Assembly (NCBI GenBank): GCA_941918925.1
Contig: OW799237.1
Coordinates: forward strand, 1,221,201-1,285,200
DNA length: 64,000 bases
Source of the DNA: Phyto melanocephala
Lineage: Eukaryota > Arthropoda > Insecta > Diptera > Rhinophoridae
Reading direction: 5' to 3'
How positions within the stretch are numbered: position 1 is the first letter of the stretch; each line of letters begins with the position of its first letter. Made by a program: the position numbers and the translations under genes. Positions 1 through 13,723 of this stretch are shown here, piece by piece. Under the pieces are notes generated by a model, which was not told the origin of the DNA, made no database searches, and saw only the letters and a list, made by a program, of their open reading frames with translations.

Positions 1-447
1 TAATTTATAAAAGTTTTATCGTTACCCTGTGTATAGAACATATAGTTTATGTAAACATGACTTATTTATAATAAATGCATGTTGTGTCACTACCTTCTTC
101 ATTTATATGTATGACAGTAGGCAGGTGGGTGTTTGTAAATGTTTAAGGTCTAACTAACAACAAAACAATTATATAAAATACATAATGCATAAAAAATTAA
201 TTGAAATTTATATTTACTTAAGGCAATTCAATGTTAGTGTGAGCTTTTCAACATGCACAAATATACAGATCTACATATTTAATCTGTTATTCTGTTTAAA
301 TCTGTATTATATTTTGCATAAATAAAAAAAATAATAATAATTATTATAATATAAACAAAAAGTTATTGTTTTCTTTATATTTGTAATAAATTTTTATTAT
401 AAATTTTTGTACGGTTGAATAGGAAATCATAAAAGGGGAATTATAAA

Positions 448-1156
448 TACCCAACATACCAAATAGAAATAAAACTGCAATACCACTTGTGAATAATATT
501 ATGATAATAGTGGATTCACAACTGTTTCTGAACAGTTCGTATGTATGCACACAAAAACTATGCTTCTTAAGTACATATGTACGGGAAATTTGTCAACAAG
601 TGCAGTTTTATTTGTTGACAAATTTCTTTTGTGTTTTGCATTAAGTGTTCAAATTTCAAAGTGAATAAAAGTTATAATTGTGTTGTGCGAAAAAATAAAT
701 GGTATGTAATATTATTTATTATAAAATAATAATTAAAATTACAAAAGCAATACGAAATAAGTTTAATTAAAAATATTAACTGAAAAAAATAATCAATTAA
801 TTTCTACATTTCATAGATGCAGCTTTATCAGTGTGTAACATGGAGGATCAATTTGTCGAGGAGACAAAAAAAAGAACTGAATTAATGAAATTAATGTTAA
901 TTAATAATAATTACCGTCTATTCAACAATTGGATAGGCTTAGTACAATATTACTGTCGTAAGCTTATTCTACAATTACAAGCAATAGCTTATAGTAATCG
1001 TGTACATTTAAGCTTATGAATAAGGGTTCCGTTTCGATTATTCTATAATTGTTACACAAACATTTTACAATCGATTCACAACTCTTTTACAAGCTTGCGG
1101 CTTGTGTTGGTAAGCTTATTATAATATTATTCACAAGTCATTTGGTATGTTGGGTA
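448..1156. repeat. Old imperfect inverted-repeat (foldback-like) structure
   Basis: Bases 448-464 are the exact reverse complement of 1140-1156 (17 bp), and 485-502 the exact reverse complement of 1121-1138 (18 bp). The two arm pieces are separated by 20 bases on the left and 2 on the right, so one arm carries an indel. The arrangement resembles a decayed TIR or foldback transposon of about 0.7 kb; no transposase or clear target duplication was seen. Confidence 0.55.
585..626. repeat. Perfect 15-bp hairpin
   Basis: GAAATTTGTCAACAA at 585-599 is followed after 12 bases by its exact reverse complement at 612-626. It lies within the 448-1156 inverted-repeat structure. Confidence 0.8.
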
Positions 1157-2296
1157 GTAAATCTATCTCTGTAAATGTATAAGTGAGCGTACAGACGTGT
1201 GTATGCATTTATAAATAAAACAGCGTATTAATGTGTGGATGTGTGTTTATTTTGTTATTATAACTTTTTGTGCTTTTTAACTTTTTAATTTAAAATTAAT
1301 TTTAACTATAATGAAGTAAGCGATAGCAAAAAAAATATAAAAACAAAACATAAATGCAATTTTAATTTAAAAATATTTTTTTTTTATAATTAAAATTTTT
1401 AATTGAAAAATTAAAAACATGTAGTAACAATAATAAAAATCAAAGCAGTTTTAAGTATTATTTACATAGACCGCTGAAAAAATAAGTGTAATTAAATCAG
1501 TTGTTAATGCCAGGTCAAAAAGTTTTTAATAATAAAAAAAAATAATAAAAATAAAGAGTTTTAAAGCAAGAGACAACTAAATAATGGGTGACATCTGTAG
1601 AGCAAATGTTATTTTCATAATTATTTTGTATGAAGGAACTATTAAGCCACCGAGTGCAGATACGGTTCCACTCTATGATTTTGCCTACTTTCTACAATAT
1701 ACTCAAAATCCTAGACGCCATTTCGTTTTATTTAATAATAATAATTATTAATAATTTAAAATAAAAAAAATTGCCAGGAATCTAACGTTATATTCGTAAC
1801 GGGCAGCGGGATAATTTAAATGTCATACTTTTAAAACATTCGCTGTGCCGTATTTTGTATCCCAACTAATCGCCATATACAAAATTTAACCTAATGTTCT
1901 TCACAATTTAAAGTTTCGTCACATTTCAATTCTTGATGCCAAAATGCGACAGAGTTCTTGTTTCCATTTTTTACACTCGACATCATAAATAAACATCAAA
2001 AAAGAGTCAGTAATATTTTAAATTATTCAGATTTAAATAGAGACATGAAACACAATTGTATTCACTTGCACTGCTGCTTATTTAGAAAATGTATTTCCCC
2101 TAAAATTATCGATTTAACAGCATCTGTGAGGTCATACTATGTTTTTTTTTTTTGCTTTTCAACATTAAATGAGGTCCAGTTGAATTATTTACTTTCTCTG
2201 CCCTCGTTACAATGCATAGACAATCACTTCTAGTTTATGTTTTTATTATATCACCGTTTCAAGTACAGAGAGAAAGAGAGCGAAATCTAAACTTAC

Positions 2297-3289
2297 CTGC
2301 TGGTTGTATGTGATACCAACATGGTTGCGATTGACCCATTGGACTGCTGGCCACACATGAAATGGCACCAAAACTTTCATACGATTCAATGTGATATGAG
2401 TAGACATTGTTGAGGGGAGCTGCTGATGGAGACGGTGACGGTATGGCAGTTGTAACCACAACACGATGATGTTGTTTGTGCAAAGCTGCCAAGCGTTTGC
2501 GTTCGGCCAACTGGTATTGATTGTTATGAGAAATTTCGTGCATCGGTTGGGTGTGCAATAATTGCTGTTGTTGATAGACAGGTATTTGTTGCTTGTTGCC
2601 ACGTTGTTTGTTGTCCACGTGATTTTTGTATATCAAATTGGAATAGACCATTTGGGTGTAGGGTAAATCATCACCAATAACACCACTAATTGTTTCGTCC
2701 TCATCGTCATCATCATTATCATTATTGTGATGAGTTGCTGGTAAGGCAGAATCATCATTGTCATCATACAGTTGATGCTGGTGCTGTTGATGATGGTGGT
2801 TAATATCGAAATCATCTTCGAATTGTACATTTGGCCAGGTATCGATATGTGGTTGTAGTTGTAGTGGGACTACAGCACGCAATGCAACACGACCATGGCG
2901 ACCATGCACAACTTTGGCCTGTATGGGTTGTTGTTGTTGTTGCAAATGTTTCCTTTTACTACGTTGATAATATCCGGCGGAAGCGTGACTTGCATCCGCA
3001 TGTAATAACATTTGCTGATGTTGTTGCTGCTGCTGCTGTAAATGATGTATGCCGCCTTGTCCCGCATTATTTAAGGGGGTATGTAGAGAGGCAGCCAGTC
3101 CAACACCACTGCCACCCATCATCATGCCTACATTGAAAGGCAATTCAATAAGACTCTCAAGTGAATTGTTGAAGTGCCATTTGTAATTTAGATTATCAAG
3201 AGGATTCGAATCCACTTGACATGTTATATTAATTGTTTGTTTAAGTGCGGCGCGTATAATTGTTGAATCCGATTTGCAAACAGGTGGGT
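2297..3289 (-). CDS. Side-family exon: Ig5 with a large low-complexity insertion
   Basis: 993 bp between CCGTAG and GTAAGT, open throughout. It starts PPVCKSDSTIIRAALKQTIN, ITCQVDSNP, YKWHFNNS (Cys460, Trp474) and ends FGAISCVASSPMGQSQPCWY, HIQPAG (Cys748). Between these halves of Ig5, roughly residues 490-730 are a Gln/His/Asn/Asp-rich linker with HHLQQQQQQHQQ, LQQQQQPIQ, NHHHQQHQHQ and DNDDDDEDE. A normal Ig domain has about 40-70 residues between its cysteines; here there are 287. The open frame, intact splice sites and conserved flanking strands argue that the insertion is translated. The final single base (G) fits a following fibronectin-like exon beginning PAG, which lies outside the window. 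A minus ORF in another frame and a plus-strand ORF over this exon are shadows. Confidence 0.92.
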
Positions 3290-6200
3290 CTACGGGGAGA
3301 AACACAGAGATAAAAAAAAGTTAGCAAAAAAGGGGGAAAAATATAAGAAAAAAAGATCTGCTTATTGTATCAATTAATTATACGCTTCATTAAATTCTAA
3401 TCGAAATTATTAAAGAAAAATAATGTTGTAGAAAAAATGTTAAAAATCAAATGAAAATAAATTTTAAATGGAATAAAAAAAATTAATTCGACATACATAT
3501 TTTTATAATCCGCTGCCATAACTGTGATTTTTAAAAGAGACCAAACACACACACACAAACAAGACAAGCGACTTGTCTGTTGATTGTTGTTTGTGTAATA
3601 TTTTTGTATTGTTTATAAAACGAGATTTAATTTTCAAGCTTAAACAGGCACTTGATGCTTGTGTAAACAAAATTCTTAGATTTTTTATCTTCTTCCTATC
3701 ACGGTTTGATGGTGACAAAAATAATACAATTCAGGCTGTTGCTAAAGGATTTAAAAACTGACTAACAAAATTTATGATAAATAATATTTGGGACAAATTC
3801 TTAAATATTTCAGTGTCGCGTTAATATTTAAGTTTTCCTTAAATACAGATTTTAAGCACCAACATAATTTGCTACAAGTACTTAGAATTTTGCCATTTTA
3901 AAAACTTTCATTTTGAATAAAAAAGTTTAAATATTAACTAAACTTAATTTTAAAGCTACGTGACCACTTGCAAGAGAAGCCAAATTAATTGATAACAAAG
4001 GTGATATAAGGTTTCGGAAGGATGGAGCTGCCCAAAGAAATTCAAAAATTAATAATCAGCTTTAGATTCGTCAGTATCTAATTTGTTTTGCTTAAAGATT
4101 ATTTGCAGCAGTGAGTGTATGTGAACAAGTTCGAAATACTTCTAGAACTCTAACGCTACAATCACAAATATTGAAAGATATTAAGGAAAATGCTATAAAA
4201 CGAACCTATAATTTACAACCTGAAAACAGGTGGTTTTAACAGTGGCATTATCTTCCATACTTAGGTTAAAAAATCCATATTGTATATTGTAACATCTGAA
4301 AAAAATATACAAACGCGAAAGGCTTTATATTTTCAAAACCCTTTTTTAGACGAAAATCACAACATTTAAATAAAACTACCTCGGAAGTAGACAAATAGTT
4401 CAGTTAGTCGCCTGGATATTAAACGCTTAAACTATTTATTTTTGTACTAAATTTTTAAGGATACTAAAGACGAAGAAAAGAAAATTTCTTGTCCTCCTAA
4501 AGTGTCATATTTTAAGCAATTAGTTTAAAATAAATAATTTTAAGTTTTACTTGTGGCCTACATGCAGCTGCCAACACCACGTAGTTAATGAAATGTTGCT
4601 TTCATTAGCCGTCAGTGATAAATTAACGTAAATAACGCATAGAGCTTTGAACTGAAATCAAAGTTATTGTGGTTATTATTTAATTAGGCATATCTAAAAT
4701 TCTTATGATTAAAGTTGTGTAGATAGAGAAGCAATTGCTTACTACGTTTAAAGTAACCATAACAATTTGAATTGAACTTTGTTTGCATTTATTTTCCGCA
4801 AAATGTTTGAAAAGGAAACTGATCTAGCTGCTTTTTTTCCCTTGCAAATCATTTTACCGTAAAATAGGCTTTAATTTATTATTATTTTTTTTTTTTTCAT
4901 TTTACCCCAGGTACAATGTAACAATTTCCTTTACTTACATTTCTTTCTACTATTATTCTCTTTCTTTTTTGCTCCTTACACCATCTATTTTAAGCGTATT
5001 GTGCTTTTGTAAAAAAAAGAAAGGCCATAAAAGACCTCATATTGAACTCATATAATTTATGTGTGTGTATGTGTGTCCATATATATGTATGTACGATATG
5101 AATGCAGAGTTAGTGTTACCGTATTGTTGCTATTTTGTTGTATAAGTGCTATGAAAAGAATCTGAACAGGTTGTTGAAATTCAATACATTGTTCAAGTAC
5201 TAGATGACTTACATATATGCGTATCTATACAGCCTAGCAAAAAGAAAATGAAACATAAATAATACAAAAAAACGTAAAGCCCTAAAAAATATGCCAGTAA
5301 ATCTTCAACATCCCAGCTCATGCCACAATGTCAAACTAAACTATGGCATCTACTGAAACTGAGTAATATTAGTTACTGTTACAGCCAAATGTGACCACTA
5401 CACAAGACCTAATATCGTTGTATACAGTAACACATAAGAACATACATACACACATATAGAAGTCTATATAAAATCTTATAATTTAGCTTATAATAGAATA
5501 TTTCATATATTTTATTTCAACATATTATGTACAATGAACATACCACACTCCTACAAGTGATTGTATGTGAACCCACATAAACACAAGTATATAGTTGCAC
5601 AGAAAATAGGTTGTGAAAACAAAACCTGTTTAAGTATAATAAATTGAAGTAGAAAAGAAGAAATTTCTTACGAAATGAACAAAAACTACAATGTATTTAG
5701 ATAAGTATTCTACAAAATGAAATCGAAACCTTGTATGGCTTTGTGATGAATCCTAAAAGTATGCTTTGGATTATTAAAGAAAAAAATCTTAATAGATTTT
5801 AGTAAAGGAAAATACTTTTTTAAATTGGTACACACTCTTAGCCTCTACGTATTTTAAATATCGACCAAAAAATTATTTCTAGCCGTATGATTTATTTTCT
5901 TAGAAAAATATTTTTGAGACAGACGAATACCTGGAAAATTAATAAATATTTTGCTTTCAACTAAACTAACAAATTTATGCATAACAAAAAGTTGTGCACG
6001 TGTAAATTCCCATTAAAAGATATATAGCAATTTGTTAGATAACACAAGCATTTTGCTATGCATAAGGCCAAAAGAAATCAATTTGGCTAACATGGCAACA
6101 GATACATAGTCACGAGGTTACAATAAATTCCTACAAATTTGTTTCAGAATATTAATTTCGTTGTTTAGCTAGTATCCTGGACAATTTTAGGCCGATCGCT

Positions 6201-9200
6201 TTTAATTTTTTTTTTTTTTTTTGTTTATTCACTAACAACGCCTTTATTAGATAAATAGCTCTTGGGAATATTTGGACAACCTTAAGCATTTAACCGAAAA
6301 CTATTCCAAAGTAAATTATTTAAATTGCTTCTCAAATATTTTTATTAATTGTAGCAAAATGCTTTACATTTTTAAGAACAAAAAGTAATCAATCTACGTT
6401 TGTTGGTAATCGAACCACACAATAAATCGTGTCATAACCCAAAAAATGTGCCTAATGTTTTTTTAATAATTTCTGAAGCTCAAGAAATTTTCTTTCATAA
6501 AATTTTTTTTTATTTAAAGTTGGAGTGGCACCTACCTCCAATACAAAATTAACAGTGTTTTCCAATTATCTAAATTACTTTTATACCTAAATTCTTCTTT
6601 GTCATAATGAATTCAATGCAGAAAATTTTTTCAGGCCCACAAAACGGTCGGGCATCTGCTAATATCTCAAAAGAAAACCAAAAATATACTTACATTTGAC
6701 ATCTAAATAAACCTCATTGCTCGATACGCTGCCTTGTAGATTGGTGGCTCGACAGAAATACTGGCCATGTGATGACTTTGAAATACCTTGCAGCACCAGT
6801 GTCTGATTAGAAATTATAATGCCTCGTGATGAATGCAATTGTTTATCCTGAAATGAGAAACGAAAGAAAAAAGAAAAAGTAAATATAAATATTGGAATTG
6901 AAATAACAAACACACAGATATGCTCAACTTAACATGTTGGCTTTTTGTAAACTCTTCTGCCTCTAACTTTGTTCTATTGCTTGTTCCTGGTAAATAACCA
7001 AACAAAAGTTAATTGTCTAAAAATACCAAATTTAAGTTTTTTTTTTTTTTTTGCACACAGCTGGTATATTATAAATGCTTATCTTCGTAGGAAATTTATT
7101 TTTAAATAGTGGTTGAAAACAAACTTGGCGTGCGGAAGTTTGTGTTGGAAATTCACTATAAGATTTCAGTTCTTTTCCTAGAACTTACAAAAAATTGCGT
7201 TTTGATAGCTTTTTGAAATGTAAAAATAAAAAAATAAATAAATAAAATGATGGGAAAATAAGTCAAAAACTTACAGTAGGTCGTGGCCGACAAAAAAGGT
7301 TCAATTGCTATTTGTTTAAAATTTGGACATTTATTTACCGGCTTAAAAAAATTACAATCCAAACAAAATTATATAGAACAAAATCGTAAGCCGACTTTCA
7401 ATAACAAAAATATCCATAGAGGAAATAGTCGTTAAAAAAAATTCAAAATCTACCTAGATATTTGCAAGAACGTCTTATGACAAACTTTAGTTATTCTTTG
7501 TTTGCAACTAAGTTTTGTCTCTTGAATCAGTAAAACGTGCCTTAAAACTGTAAACATTTCAATAAAAAGTTTTCACTTCTACAGGGGATACCAGAAGTCA
7601 TTAATTAAATAACTATTTACTTTAAATTTTTTCTTTAATTTTATTTTTCATATTAAATATAAAACACCTGGAAAAAAAATGATTGAAAGATTTACATCTG
7701 AACAACTTCTATTATTTAAATCTGCCAACAATTATTTTATTATCAGGATTTCACGCTCTGAAGCCAGCATGACACCGTAAAAGATTTGCCCAAAGAACTG
7801 CTAGACCACATCTTTTCACTTTGCTTTGAATTTTAAAAATTCGAGAATTAAAGCGACAAATTTTAAAAGACAATTTGGAAAATGCTCTAAGACGAGCCGA
7901 TCATCGCGAAGTTGACTATGAAAGTCATTAAAGTGATATTATTTTCCATACGTTGTTCCATTTTGTATATTTTATAAACTGGGAAAAAGAAAAAAAAATA
8001 TGGAAACGAAAATGTTATTCAGTTTTCAAACTCCAAGCTGCTATTTAACCCACCTTGCACTTTGTACACTATCACAGAAAGACAGATGGACAAAAACCAA
8101 ATAAAATTTAAATTGTTTATTAACATCTAAATTAGATAAAACCACGCCTACCGCTAGATTCTATAAAACAAGTTATATTATTATGATTCAAATGTCAAAG
8201 ACAAACACGCAGACAACGACTTAATAAGTTAAAAGCCCGAGTCACACTTTTTTGAAATTGTTACCGACGCTTTAATTTAAATGGCGTCCAGTCTGACAGG
8301 CTAACAATGACATCCCTTCAACTATGGTGTTGTAGCGTACGAACGTAGTTCTTTAAATATTCATTGTTTAAATAATTTTCAACAAATCTGCATTAAAAAA
8401 AGTTTCACAAATAAACAGCCAGAAGCAATTGCTTTCAATAACGAAATCGTATTTAATTTGTAGCAAAAAATAAAAATTAAAAATTTTATTAAAAATGCAA
8501 TTTAGCTAACAATACTCCTTAAAATTATTTGGATTATTTTCTATGGAGAAGAAACAAAACTATGCTCTTTGCAAGGAGTACTTCAAACTAACGAAACCAC
8601 ATATCGCAACAGATAAAACTAAGAACTACAGTAATTTAAAACCAGAATTCTAATGAATTGAAAGCTAAAGATAATTGGCGAAATAACTGATGTTTTAATA
8701 CGTTTTAAATATCGAAGTTTTACTATTTATTTGTTTTTTTTTTTTTTTTTGTTACACTAAAGATGTATTTAAAAAAAACGTTATTTTTTAAAAACTTAAT
8801 TTAAATTTATCTATATATAATTTTTTTTTTTATAATTTCTTTAGTGGAAACGTTTTTAAACATTTACAAATTAAGGAAAATTGTTCATGCCCTACAAAAA
8901 CCTGTTTGAAATGCAATAAAATGGCGAATAAATGTCGATGTATTTCTTTAAGTTTTCTTTTACAGGAAAACTGTGGCCTACTTTAAGGGATTGCCTTTAT
9001 GGAAATTAAAAAAAAACAGAATTTTATATTACAGCATAAGAGATAAAGTTTGAAAAAATTATTAACAGTTTAAAATTTATTATGCATAAAAACATATACG
9101 ATGCTCTCTGTACAGTTCTGACTATTAAGCATTTGTAATAGAAGACAAACAACCAAGTAAGTAGCTCAGTTAGTTGGTTGCTTGGTTGACTATGCATTAA

Positions 9201-12200
9201 AATGAGAAAATACTTTGGGTATTAGGGTTTGTATCAGCAAATCTACATACGCAGGCTACACCCACTGATTAGCGTACTTTTTATATCTGTTTTTATATTG
9301 CCTTTATGCAACAATTACTTCTAGACAATTTAATTTTGCTTTGTTTCTGTTATTTTTTTTCACAATCATTTGTTTGGCTTGTGTTTGTTGTGTTTATATG
9401 TTTGTTTTCCGTAAAAAAAAGTACAAACGAAGCAAATAAATGATTTTCCATTTGAACTACTTGAACAATAAAAAAACAACAACAAAATAAACCAAGCAAC
9501 TAAAATAAAATAAAAGCCAACTTTAGTTGGAAATATCTACTTAGAGACTGCCACAATACTATAAGTAAAGGTTTTATTATATACAGACAAACACATGTGT
9601 ACATGCTATTTTGTTACCATTAATACAGCCGCTGCATAAGAATATAATCGCATGTGTGTAAGTGAGTTACATATGTACATTATACTGGCAATTTTTATTT
9701 CCGCATAAAAAATTACTGCCAGTTTAATAGACATGTAGTGGTGTATGTAATGTACAAACAAATGTGGAAAATACAGTTAATATTTTTATACTTATGTAAA
9801 GTATAACTAAGGATATATGCTCTGAAGTTGGGCAAAAATGTCTTAAGTCAGAAACTTCTAATTTTTTTCAGAAACACAATATGCATTTCTCTGAACTTAC
9901 TGCCTCAACCACAAATTTTTACGGTTGGCAGCACTTGTGCTACACTTAAGTTATTGATACAAAACGCAAGAGAGATGAGTATTGATTAAAAACCTATTGA
10001 AATATTTTAACTTAGAACTTTTTGCCTTACGTCAAAGATATGCTCTTATGGTTCTATATAAAGATATTTCTAAACAATTTGTTATAACCATATGACAATG
10101 TTACTACTAACCCATTTACATTCATATGTATGTGAATTTGTGGAAGCATGAGTATCGTAGCTTCAAGTAAAAAAAACGAAACATATGTTTTTGATTGCAG
10201 AACTGGTTTAAAGTGTGTTTTCTGGTAAAAAGTCAATTGAATCTCCATAGATTAGATAAAGATTATTAGAAATTAAAAAATAGATGAAAATAAACACTCA
10301 TAAGAAATTCAAAAATATATGACCGTACTTAAGAATTGATATATAAAGGGACGAACTTTAGTGAAAAGTGAGTGCTAACAGAGAAATTTATACACTTCGA
10401 CATATACTGGGATATTTGAACATGTTCGCGTGTACTTGTATTTCAGATTGCTAGAATAGGATTTTACTTCAGTTTTTTTTTTGGTTTTAATAATCTTTTT
10501 CAATTACACTCTTTATTTAAAAAATAGGCAACAACAATAGAAAAAATAGTATGATTCTTACAACGACATTGAAAGCTTAAAAGTAAATAGAACAACTTGT
10601 TCAAAAAACATCAACAACCTAAATTGCTTACTCAGCTACACCAATACCGACATCTGTAACTCAAATCTTTTGTAAATAATAAATGGACGCAAACAGAGGT
10701 ACAGAATAAAAAATCCTATATTTAACTTTTAAGACAAAAATTACGTCATATTTCAGACATTCTATAATACACTGCTCATGTATTCCTAAAGGTTCTCTCA
10801 GTAAGAATACACTTTTCAAATTTTGTGTTATTTCTTTTTGTGCTTTGAACAATGTTAGTCGAGAAAGTCTACTACACTACCTACTGTGCAATACTTTCGA
10901 AAAGTAGTCAAAAAATTGTAGAAAACTAGGTCGGTTAGGGACAGTAACGTAGGCCTTTGGAAAAAAATTTCTGTTGTAAACCACAGTATCACCCAAAATC
11001 CGAAAACAGCAATTCGTCATCGTTCTCAATATCCTTAAATTTCACGTAGTACTACGAAGCAAATTTTGACAAAATACGACCACCTTCATGCATACAAAAT
11101 TGATCTTACTCAGGATGTTAAAACAGCAAACCATGTGCCGGCAGTTCTCTTAATGAGCAATCGATCAAAATTAAGTCAATGGTAATTTTTTGGAAAACAC
11201 TCATCTACTCCGATGAATTCTACCTGAATGGCTTCGTAAATATACAAAGTTTTCGAATCTTGGGCTCGGAAATCCTATTGCATTGTTATTGAGACACCCT
11301 ATAGATATTTTAGTACTGATTTCTGTATTAAAAAAAAAACTGTGGATATAGGTGAGTGTTAAATACAGCCTACAATGCAAGAGCGATGAAGGGTATAAAT
11401 AAATATATATTCAACTTCACATCATTAGGATTATCAAATGAAAGTATATAATCCGTGGATTACAAAATTTTTATCGTGTTGTGTGCTTAAAAATGTTACA
11501 ATTTGTGAAATATATTTACAGAAACAATGTAACTTGTAGTCAGATATTTTAATGATAGTGTTCAAGTATAAGAACGGATAAATTTTTCAAAGGTCATTTT
11601 TCATTTAACTTAAATACATCCAAATTTTAATAATTTTTTTTTTAATTTAAAAATATTTATTTACAGCAAAAGTTTTCTTCGATATGCATACATATTTGTA
11701 TAAAAAATGTCGTATCTATGTAGATATAAAATAAATATTTTATATATTTTTATATATAAAATTTATATATTTACGCAGAAATTATAAATTTGAAAATAAA
11801 TTCAGAACTTTCCTATAAATAATAATACTGGTGGTAGAGCTATTTTTATTTTAGCTAAATTCTTATTCTTTGCGATAAGAATCACTCATTTAAAAATTTT
11901 TCTACATTTTCTCACGTTTAATACTTTATTTTATTAAATTTTAATTTCTTCATTTCTCTGGTATTCGATTTTAATCCTTACAAGCAGAAGTTGTTAAATA
12001 TATTCGTCATAATTATTTTTTATTGTTTTCATTTTTCATTTTTCGCTTTTCGTTTTTTTATTTTCAATTAAACTGTTGTTGCTGTTGTTTGTGTTAAAAA
12101 AAAAGCTGTTAAAAATTCCAGCAGAAAAATATAGAAAACATAATAACAGCAAAACAGAGGAAGTATACTTCATATCAACTTTTATGCTTTAACACTTTTA

Positions 12201-13680
12201 TATATTTATAAAATTTTTTCTTTCTTTCATATTACGTTTGTATTGTTTACTCATAAGCTAAGTGTTTGAGTTAAAGTATTGAATTCACGCGGACATACAT
12301 ACATTGCATTGCACTGCTGCTGTTTTTGCCTGTGTTTATTGTTGAAGCTTTGTTTTCAGTTACTCTTAGTATGTTATATTCTAAACTTCAACTGCAGTGT
12401 TTCTCTAAATGGTAAACAAATTGTTTATTCACGAACATGTGCTACAATACAAATATTTTTAACAAAAGTTGCCGATAATAAATGTTTCTAAACAAATTTA
12501 TTAATATTTTTGAGGAAAAATTTTTATTAACAAAAGAAATTCTAGAAATAGAGAATATATAAAAATTCCCTACAAGAATGAGATTGTTTGAAGATTTTGG
12601 AAATTGTTTACAAAACTAAAATGTATCTTCAGGTTAATTAATGAAACATTTACTCTATTAAATGATGAATTATTGATAAAAAAAATTAATTAAGCCTGGT
12701 ATTCTGTACAACATTTCATGCAAACTATTGTCAAACTGCATAAAAAAAATTATAAAAGATACTTATGGAATAATGTTGCCAAATCAGTACTCTGTTTATA
12801 ACAGAATAATTATATGAAACATTTCTGTTAACATTCAAGCAACATTTTATTACGTATTACCTAACAATAGCTACTTCGAAAAAATTTAATTTTATTTTGT
12901 TTTCTTGATTTAAAAATTATTTTTGTATTAAAATTCATTGTGAAAAATAGCTAAAGTAACTCAATATATTTCACAAATTTAATCAGAGTACTAGGCTGTA
13001 AATTAGATAAGAAAACTTTTTATTGAAAAAAAAAAAATATTTTAAATTGTCCATGAAAAATTTTAACTAATAGAAAATTTATTAAAACAAAATTCTATTT
13101 ATTTTTAAATTCCCAAACCTTTTCGTTTTTAATTTAATTATTTAGTTCTCAATAGTTTTTATACTAGTTATGAGTGACCTTAGGCTCAACTAAACATATT
13201 ACAAAATAAAATTAATAATTTTATTATAAGGCTAGTCAAACTCCATACAAAAAATTCATAGAAAATACATACATATGTAACAATGTTGCCCAGGTAGTAT
13301 CTGGTTATACTCGTAATATTAAAAACATAAAGAAATGTTGATGGCAACATTAAAGAAAAATATCTGCTTTTGCTTGAATTTTGTATAATATTACTATTTT
13401 TCTTATATTTTATTATTATTGGAAATTACCAAAAAAAAAAGATTTGGCAAAGCATTTTTCAAAAAAATTTTAAAATATTTGTATAAATTTTTCTTTTTAA
13501 AATTGTTTTTCTAAGCAATATAATAAAATCAACTTACTATAAAAAACCGAAATGTATTAGTATTTTATGTACGAAAATATATAAATAAAAAAATTATACT
13601 TTCAGTTTTTGAAAAATTATATAACTTTAAATTTTTTTTAACAGTAAAAATGTTTGAAAATCTATATATATAAAAGTGAA

Positions 13681-13723
<43 letters not shown>

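Larger units (their letters stand above)
1..2296 (-). other. Intron downstream of the Ig5 exon (incomplete)
   Basis: Begins with GTAAGT at 2296 on the minus strand and continues past the left edge. It holds the inverted-repeat structure at 448-1156 and otherwise AT-rich sequence. The short ORFs here (for example 831-1019 plus, 1958-2233 plus, 344-550 minus) match no recognisable domain and look like chance. Confidence 0.8.

Noticed and set aside
831..1019. 62-codon plus-strand ORF inside the inverted-repeat structure
   Set aside because: No domain, no transposase motif and AT-driven composition; too short to support.
2246..2602. 118-codon minus-strand ORF in another frame
   Set aside because: It overlaps the Ig5 exon out of frame and shows no domain; the splice-consistent frame is the real one.
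2831..3136. 101-codon plus-strand ORF
   Set aside because: It is the antisense of the Gln/His-rich coding exon on the minus strand; val-rich runs mirror the CAG/CAA repeats.
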